Below are positions 61,134-64,000 of a stretch of DNA of 64,000 nucleotides, in pieces (the first letter of the stretch is position 1; each line of letters opens with the position of its first letter). Source of the DNA: Paenisporosarcina sp. TG20 (GTDB lineage Bacteria; Bacillota; Bacilli; Bacillales_A; Planococcaceae); contig NZ_ALJG01000365.1 in NCBI RefSeq assembly GCF_000286315.1, positions 1 to 64,000 on the forward strand, written 5' to 3'. The position numbers were made by a program, and so were the translations under genes. The notes under the pieces are model-generated. The model was not told the origin of the DNA. It saw only the letters and a list, made by a program, of their open reading frames with translations, and did not search any database.

Positions 61134-62321
61134 ATGACTAAACCATTAGAGGATATTCGTGTTCTTGATTTATCTCGTGTATATGCTGCTCCTGCTGGTG
61201 CCGTGATGTTGGCAGATTTAGGGGCAGATGTAATAAGAGTCGAACAACCAGGTGGCACGGATAGTATGCGAGATTGGGGGCCGTTCTTAAACGGCGAGAG
61301 CACTTATTATATAAGTGCAAACCGCAACAAGCGTTCAATCACTTTAAATTTAAAAGAACAACAAGGAAAAGAAATGTTCCTCGAGCTTTTGAAGAAGTCA
61401 GACGTTGTGATTGAAAACTTTAAAACAGGCACGATGGAAAAACTCGGTTTGGGTTATGAAGAATTACGTAATGTTAATCCGCGAATTGTACTATGCTCTG
61501 TTACCGGGTTTGGTCATACTGGACCGTTAAGTAAAGCGCCAGGTTTTGATCCGGTCATACAAGCAATGAGCGGGTTAATGGATGTGACGGGAGCGAATGA
61601 CGGCGAAGCGACTAGAGTAGGAATTCCAATTGCTGATATTTTAACTTCATTATATGTAGCTTTAAGTGTGACTGCTGCGCTTCGTCAAAGAGATCTGACG
61701 GGAGAAGGGCAAGCGATTGATTTATCACTTCTAGATGTACAGGTAAGTAGCATGGCGAATGTGGCCAGTGCATACTTGAATACTGGTATGATTTCAGAAC
61801 GTCTTGGTAATGGACATAATAATGTAACGCCATACCAAGTGTTCCAATGCAAAGATGATCCAATTATGATTTGCGTTGGAAGTGATGGCATGTTCAAGAA
61901 ATTTGCTTTGTTACTTGGCCATCCAGAATGGGGAACAGATAGTCGTTACGTAACTAATAGTGTACGTAAAGACAACGAAGTAGAGTTGGTTGGGCAAATT
62001 ACGCGAATAATAGAAACGAAACCAGCACATGAGTGGTTAGTTAAATTAGAAGAATCTGGTGTACCAGCAGGTCGAGTGAATAATATCGCGCAAGCTCTCG
62101 AACAAGAGCAAGTGATTGCCCGCGACTCTGTGGAAACAATGGAACATTCAGTTGCTGGGAGCGTAAAATTAATGAAGAATCCCATGCGATTTAGTGGACT
62201 TAATATTGAAACTTTATTACCTCCACCTTCTTTGGGTGAACATACGGAGTCAGTATATAAAGAATTGCTAGGGTTAAATGAAGAACAGTTAAAAAAGTTA
62301 AAAGAGACAAATGTGATATAG
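61134..62321 (+). CDS. Class III CoA transferase (CaiB/BaiF family)
   Basis: A 395-residue CoA transferase. It has IRVLDLSRVYAAPAGAVMLA, LGADVIRVEQPGG, ANRNKRSITLNLK, VTGFGHTGPLSKAPGFDPVI and QAMSGLMDVTGANDGEA with the probable nucleophilic Asp. The enzyme transfers CoA between acyl-CoA and a free acid, an alternative way to activate the imported acid in module 2 (no synthetase is present there). BaiF-type relatives act on bile acids. ATG 61134 follows TAGGAG. The IclR gene follows 31 bases later. Confidence 0.92.
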   Translation: MTKPLEDIRVLDLSRVYAAPAGAVMLADLGADVIRVEQPGGTDSMRDWGPFLNGESTYYISANRNKRSITLNLKEQQGKEMFLELLKKSDVVIENFKTGTMEKLGLGYEELRNVNPRIVLCSVTGFGHTGPLSKAPGFDPVIQAMSGLMDVTGANDGEATRVGIPIADILTSLYVALSVTAALRQRDLTGEGQAIDLSLLDVQVSSMANVASAYLNTGMISERLGNGHNNVTPYQVFQCKDDPIMICVGSDGMFKKFALLLGHPEWGTDSRYVTNSVRKDNEVELVGQITRIIETKPAHEWLVKLEESGVPAGRVNNIAQALEQEQVIARDSVETMEHSVAGSVKLMKNPMRFSGLNIETLLPPPSLGEHTESVYKELLGLNEEQLKKLKETNVI

Positions 62322-62352
62322 TTGAAGAAAGTCCAAACGGTTAGGTGAAAAT

Positions 62353-63129
62353 ATGTTCGATGAAAACTTCCAAAAAAATTATTCGATGACAACGGTTCAT
62401 AAAGCCATTCAATTATTACGTGTTTTTACGCGTGATGAAAAGAAATTAAGTTTAACAGAACTTCATAAAAAAACAGGTATCGGAAAATCAAGTTTGCAAA
62501 GACTGTTGTCTACTTTAGTACACGAACGTTTCCTGATGAAGGATGAAGCAACGAAACTATACTCACTTGGTATAGAGTTATTTTTCTTGGGAAATTTAGT
62601 GGAGAAGAATGATGCCTTTTTGTCGGTAGCTATTCCAGTCATGGAAAAATTGAATCAATCAACTAAAGAAAATATCTCAATAAGTTTGATGGATCAAAAT
62701 GAGCGTCGATGTATACATAATCTAGCAAGTCATCACGAGTTATCGGCATTGACTTATATAGGGAATACATCACCTTTATATGCTGGAGCTTCTGCAAAAG
62801 TACTTCTAGCATTCCAAAGCGATGATTTTATCCGCAAATATTTAAATGAAACAGAGTTTAAACGAATAACGGATTCTACAATTACTTCAGCAGATGACCT
62901 GATTGAAGACCTTGGAAAGATACGTAAAAGGGGATATGCGATTTCCTATGGTGAGCGAGTGAAGGGCGCTATATCGATTAGTGCTCCAATAAGTAACCGA
63001 TTCAAAGAAGTTTTCGCGGATTTAACAATCACTTTCCCAAGTGTTCGAGAAGAAGAATATAATTTAGAGAAGTTTACGGAAGATTTATTAGACGGCACGG
63101 CAGAAATCGAACGTAATATGAAGTCATAG
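62353..63129 (+). CDS. IclR-family transcriptional regulator, island 3' copy
   Basis: A 258-residue regulator. The winged helix contains LSLTELHKKTGIGKSSLQRL, and the effector domain has TYIGNTSPLYAGASAKVLL and GERVKGAISISAPISNRF. It is clearly paralogous to the regulator at 44104-44862 along its full length. It is the last gene of module 2 and probably co-transcribed with it, giving autoregulation or ligand-linked feedback. ATG 62353 follows TTAGGTGA. A strong terminator follows. Confidence 0.93.
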   Translation: MFDENFQKNYSMTTVHKAIQLLRVFTRDEKKLSLTELHKKTGIGKSSLQRLLSTLVHERFLMKDEATKLYSLGIELFFLGNLVEKNDAFLSVAIPVMEKLNQSTKENISISLMDQNERRCIHNLASHHELSALTYIGNTSPLYAGASAKVLLAFQSDDFIRKYLNETEFKRITDSTITSADDLIEDLGKIRKRGYAISYGERVKGAISISAPISNRFKEVFADLTITFPSVREEEYNLEKFTEDLLDGTAEIERNMKS

Positions 63130-63228
63130 TTTTCATCCTTTATTTAATTCTGATTTCACGATTAGTAGTTTTTTTGAAACTTCGTTATCAGTGTAGCTCA
63201 AAATGAATGATGTCAGACCAACATCATC

Positions 63229-63268
63229 AAAAAGCGCCAACTCCTTCTTAGAGAGTTGACGCTTTTTT
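63229..63268. terminator. Terminator of the catabolic island
   Basis: AAAAAGCGCCAACTC and GAGTTGACGCTTTTT pair over 15 bases with one mismatch, followed by a T-run on the plus strand and an A-run before it, so it can serve both directions. Confidence 0.92.
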
Positions 63269-63402
63269 GTTTTTCCATAGTGCACCCTTAAGTAAGGAGG
63301 AATTTGGAAGGAGAATATGGTGCAAAACAGAAGTATAGAGCGACTTGCTGCAATATTTTGATAATATCTTCTCCATGGATTAAGAAAGGGATTGCTTGTA
63401 CT

Positions 63403-63624
63403 TTAAAGGTACCCGTTTATTCGTGATTTATCTTCCTCAATTATCTCACTTCGTAAATCTTTAATGCTATCTTTACGTCGATCGTTTTTCTCCTGGATTG
63501 AAGCAAGTTCTTTGCCATCTGCGAAGTGCATGGCTTCCTCTGCTGCTTCCATGTTATTAATTGTTTTCTTGAGCCGTTCTTCATTATCAGCGGAATCATT
63601 TGGTCTTGGGGTGGTATTAGCCAT
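63403..63624 (-). CDS. tlp: Small acid-soluble spore protein Tlp
   Basis: A 73-residue hydrophilic protein. The PNDSADNEERLKKTINNMEA start, EAMHFADG, EKNDRRKDSIKDLRSEI and the final NGYL match the Tlp (thioredoxin-like) small acid-soluble protein of Bacillus spores. Tlp is made in the forespore, so a sigmaG promoter is expected upstream (not recognised by eye). ATG 63624 follows AAAAGGAGG. It shows that the host is an endospore former. Confidence 0.93.
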   Translation of the reverse strand: MANTTPRPNDSADNEERLKKTINNMEAAEEAMHFADGKELASIQEKNDRRKDSIKDLRSEIIEEDKSRINGYL

Positions 63625-63768
63625 TATAATGTCCTCCTTTTAAATTCAAAAAATCCTACAATACATAGCATTCCCAAGTTTTAAAAATCAATGAAATTTG
63701 AGTGGTAAATTTGTGGTACAGAATTAATGAAGTAATTCTTAATTAATTGAAAGGATTAGATACACCTA

Positions 63769-64000
63769 TCAACCCGGATAAGTTTCTAAAAACTCTTCAT
63801 GGCTAATTGCATATACTTTTTGATAATTAGTTATCGCGTTCATTCGAGCCACAATACGTGAATCTTCTATCATATATTTTTTCATTTGATGGATCTCTTC
63901 GCTATTTTGTGAATAATGCAATTCGATTTTTTCCATAGCAAAGTCGAATAACGTGATTATTTCTTTTTTATTGGTGGTTTCAGGAATGAACACATAGTAT
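63769..64000 (-). CDS. Partial hypothetical protein cut by the window edge
   Basis: At least 76 codons are open on the minus strand from the window edge to a stop at 63769. The visible part starts YYVFIPETTNKKEIITLF and is helical and acidic (EKIELHYSQNSEEIHQMKKY). A GTG at 63993 is in frame, but no ribosome site can be seen before it in the remaining 7 bases, so the real start probably lies outside. I do not recognise the family. Confidence 0.6.
   Translation of the reverse strand, partial: YYVFIPETTNKKEIITLFDFAMEKIELHYSQNSEEIHQMKKYMIEDSRIVARMNAITNYQKVYAISHEEFLETYPG

Noticed and set aside
1-64000. CRISPR array, tRNA or rRNA genes
   Set aside because: No regularly spaced identical repeats and no recognisable tRNA or rRNA signature were seen on either strand.

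Overview
The window reads as chromosomal DNA of a low-GC, Gram-positive, spore-forming member of the Bacillales. Nearly all genes have strong AGGAGG-like ribosome sites, TTG and GTG starts are common, surface proteins carry CWB2 or SLH wall-binding domains, and a small acid-soluble spore protein (Tlp) lies near the right edge. A Planococcaceae-type host is my inference, not something the sequence proves. No rRNA, tRNA or CRISPR array was seen.

Region 1 (1-20 kb) is a secretion and cell-surface segment: an intact IS30-family element; a NarL/DegU-type two-component system; two tandem subtilisin-like proteases, the second carrying SLH domains and a -1 frame change exactly at an A_AAA_AAG heptamer; an LCP-family wall ligase; an intact and a broken alpha/beta hydrolase; a membrane diguanylate cyclase whose promoter overlaps a perfect dyad; a GNAT acetyltransferase; and a decayed CpdB/YfkN-like phosphatase next to an intact wall-anchored 5'-nucleotidase. 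Region 2 (20-32 kb) holds an IS30 remnant, a structured intergenic repeat, an O-antigen-ligase-like protein with a MurJ-type flippase, a 1546-residue lactocepin-like protease with three CWB2 repeats, a NUDIX hydrolase, a GNAT enzyme, a SurA_N-type lipoprotein and a LysE-family exporter.

Region 3 (32-43 kb) is metabolic import: a glycine-betaine-type ABC transporter (binding protein, permease, ATPase), then a cupin, 5-oxoprolinase subunits pxpB and pxpC, a short-chain dehydrogenase, pxpA and a three-gene TRAP transporter, ending at a strong terminator. Region 4 (43-63 kb) starts with a deleted IS21-family element inside a second copy of the structured repeat. It continues with a catabolic island bracketed by two paralogous IclR regulators: a second TRAP transporter, then two acyl-CoA dehydrogenase pairs, two crotonase-family proteins, a thiolase, an SDR, two MaoC-like hydratases, an NDP-forming acyl-CoA synthetase, a nitronate monooxygenase-like flavoprotein, a PaaI-type thioesterase and a CaiB-type CoA transferase. 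In each dehydrogenase pair only one partner shows a candidate catalytic glutamate, an arrangement known from heterotetrameric dehydrogenases that handle bulky cyclic acyl-CoAs. The best reading is import, CoA activation and beta-oxidation-like degradation of an unidentified carboxylic acid, controlled by IclR proteins through twin dyads downstream of the TRAP promoter.

The most notable items are the catabolic island, the possibly recoded SLH protease, the twin IclR-like operators, the pxp/SDR/TRAP cluster and the structured repeat family.
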